NCBI GenBank assembly: GCA_963575745.1
Contig: CAUYUJ010018893.1
Span: 544,194 to 608,193, forward strand
Direction: 5' to 3'
Length of the DNA stretch: 64,000 bases
Source: Prorocentrum cordatum
Taxonomy: Eukaryota > Sar > Dinophyceae > Prorocentrales > Prorocentraceae
The notes beneath the pieces are model-generated. The model did not search any database. It was not told where the DNA came from and saw only the letters and a list, made by a program, of their open reading frames with translations. How positions within the stretch are numbered: position 1 is the first letter of the stretch; every line of letters begins with the position of its first letter. Below are positions 62,638 through 64,000 of the stretch, in pieces. A program made the translations under genes and the position numbers.

Positions 62638-62700
62638 GCGTCGTCCTCGTCGTCGTCGTCGTCGTCGTTTTCGTCGTTTTCGTCGTCGCTCGTCGCTCGT
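62638..62700. repeat. GTC-rich microsatellite
   Basis: GTCGTC with TTTTC interruptions, followed by CGCTCGTCGCTCGTCGCG and GGGCGCGGCTG, parallel to 61412-61490. Confidence 0.88.
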
Positions 62701-62739
62701 CGCGTCGTGCGCGCGGGCGCGGCTGTGGTGCCGGAACCA

Positions 62740-62805
62740 CACGGGGGGGGGCGCTACGTCATACCCCCCCCCGCCCCCCCCATGACGCCCGTCATCGCCG
62801 AACAT
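62740..62805 (-). repeat. Inverted segment right
   Basis: GCGCTACGTCATA, C-run and CATGACGCCCGTCATC: reverse complement of 61268-61330. Confidence 0.8.
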
Positions 62806-62814
62806 AAAGAAACG

Positions 62815-62940
62815 CTCTCCTCTCTCTCTGTCGCTGTCTCTCTTTCCCTTTTTTTTTTCTCTCTCTCTCTCTCTCTTTCCTTTCCCTCTCTCTCTCTCTC
62901 TTTTTGTCACTCTCTCTCTCTCTCCCTCTCTCTCTTCCAA
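62815..62940. repeat. CT dinucleotide-rich tract 2
   Basis: About 125 bp of CTCTCTCT with T-runs. Confidence 0.92.
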
Positions 62941-63175
62941 GGGTCCTTTCCTCCCATCCTACCTTTGGGGTCCTCCAGAGATGCCTGTTTGTTTCGCGCG
63001 GGCCAGCGCTCGGGGAGGCTTCCGCATTCCGCAAGAGTCGTCTTGGAAGGTGTACGCAGGGGGCCCATCCTCCCGGCCGCCCAGATGGGGCCGGAGCAGA
63101 TGGGTTCGGGGGACCGCGCCGCGTCGCTGACATGTTGGGATCTGACGTCCGATTTTCTCCGTCCCGAGGTCGCCG

Positions 63176-63412
63176 TTGTGTGACCGATGCATTGGCGATT
63201 CGGTGCGATCCTCCCACCCCATCCGCTCATGCCTCATGCGGACGGGCCTCCACATTCGGGTCGGACCGAAAGGGGGGGGTCGGGAAGGGTGGGCTACAGA
63301 AACTGCTGCACGCAGCTTGCTTCGGCCCGGCCGCATGCCGCTTTCCATGCTACTTGGCGCCATCAGGCGCCGGAAGGCGCTGGGGAAATCGGCGCCTGAG
63401 CTGATTCGCTAA
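63176..63412 (+). CDS. Possible C-terminal exon
   Basis: The frame ends LRPGRMPLSMLLGAIRRRKA, LGKSAPELIR and a TAA. The last 35 codons look protein-like and basic. No family recognised; the upstream limit is unclear. Confidence 0.25.
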   Translation: MCDRCIGDSVRSSHPIRSCLMRTGLHIRVGPKGGGREGWATETAARSLLRPGRMPLSMLLGAIRRRKALGKSAPELIR

Positions 63413-63445
63413 CGCCCCTTTGCTATCCCCATGCAGGTAAATTTC

Positions 63446-63665
63446 AAGCCGATCGATCCGATTCGATATCGATGCTGGTTGGCCCGATCCGATTCGATTC
63501 CGACTTGCGGCCATCCGATGCTGCCCGGTGCTTACGTGTGCGCCGTTATGCACCCTGGCGCAGCCGATCCGATTCTGCTTAGACTCCGTGCAGATGCGCC
63601 TCGATCCGACGCACATTCCGATCTGATCCGATTTCCCGATTCGGTGATGGCTGTTCTTGCCCCTT
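63446..63665 (+). repeat. Dispersed module M3, copy 4
   Basis: GCCGATCGATCCGATTCGAT, GATGCTGCCCGGTGCTTACG, CGATCCGACGCACATTCCGA and GATGGCTGTTCTTGCC follow the order of the other M3 copies. Confidence 0.82.
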
Positions 63666-63771
63666 GCGTCCGCCCCCGCACTTCTCTTCTGAGGTGTATC
63701 CTGCCATCTTGTCAGGGCCGCTCGCCCCACCACGGCCTCCCCTCTTCACCACCCACCAGATCACCCCAGCC

Positions 63772-63890
63772 CAACCCGAAGGCTTCAATTTGCCCTCCAC
63801 TTCCAGTGTTGGGGGGTCGGGGAAGATTGAAAAAACACATATGGAGCCCATACCCCCCCCAACCCGAAATTCGGGTCTTCGGGTTGGGTT
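63772..63890. repeat. Small inverted repeat CCCAACCCGAAG
   Basis: CCCAACCCGAAG near 63772 and CTTCGGGTTGGG near 63877 are inverted; ACCCGAAATTCGGGT lies between them. Confidence 0.7.
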
Positions 63891-63954
63891 GCGTCGGTCT
63901 GGTAGGCAGTCACCTCTGCCCGCCGCCTGCCGTCCGTGTGGCCCGGATATCATG

Positions 63955-64000
63955 GCGGGCTTGCTGGGGCCAGCGCTGGAGCCCTTCATCACCGACGCCG
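63955..64000 (+). CDS. Start of an exon at the window edge
   Basis: ATG then MAGLLGPALEPFITDA, open to the end of the window, after TCTGGTAGGCAG|TCACC, an acceptor-like site. Too short to identify. Confidence 0.25.

Overview
The window reads as nuclear DNA of a dinoflagellate, possibly a Prorocentrum-like species (inference). GC content is high. There are no bacterial-style operons or compact genes. About 64 kb holds only short exon-like islands in a mass of polypurine/polypyrimidine tracts, minisatellites, palindromes and decayed retroelements. Two decayed non-LTR elements carry RT and RNase H domains of the kind I associate with dinoflagellate genomes, and one site resembles the 3' end of the dinoflagellate spliced leader. 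I recognise no rRNA, tRNA, CRISPR array or intact housekeeping gene.

Layout. 0-1.8 kb: a partial exon, a tandem hairpin pair and MITE family 1 copy 1. 1.8-8.1 kb: a nearly full-length but frameshifted LINE-type retrotransposon on + (zinc ribbon/coiled coil, endonuclease, YIDD reverse transcriptase, RNase H, C-terminal region). 8.4-10.8 kb: CTC, GGCGAC and GGA tracts and a 16-17 bp minisatellite. 11-14.7 kb: remains of a second RT/RNase H element, with MITE family 1 copy 2 nearby. 15.5-20.5 kb: polypurine/polypyrimidine tracts and about 40-bp minisatellites. 21.4-22.3 kb: a MITE with a perfect 8-bp target duplication, then three consecutive hairpin elements. 23.4-31 kb: modular dispersed repeats, a perfect 25-bp hairpin, a 73-bp satellite (11 units) and MITE family 1 copy 3. 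31-44 kb: large fields of a degenerate CCAAGA/GGCCCC repeat, with a tandem duplication near 1 kb, a 3-copy array of about 380 bp and a double palindrome; a second target-flanked MITE lies at 33 kb. 44.7-51.6 kb: a cluster of unrelated minisatellites that all have a period of 89-93 bp, in both orientations, separated by exon-like islands including an EF-hand. 54.4-59.8 kb: a complete but decayed Ty1/copia-like LTR retrotransposon with LTRs, 5-bp target duplication, PBS, PPT, gag, RT and RNase H. 60-64 kb: modular repeats and a 51-codon exon lying exactly between two inverted 18-bp-period arrays.

The most interesting theme is the relation between short exons and tandem arrays. At least three exon-like islands sit between repeat arrays. 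In one, the repeat begins at the predicted splice donor; in another, every repeat unit carries a donor-like GTGTGAGG. This resembles introner biology, but it is inferred from sequence alone. Most long open frames in this window are by-products of stop-poor tandem repeats and should not be taken as genes.
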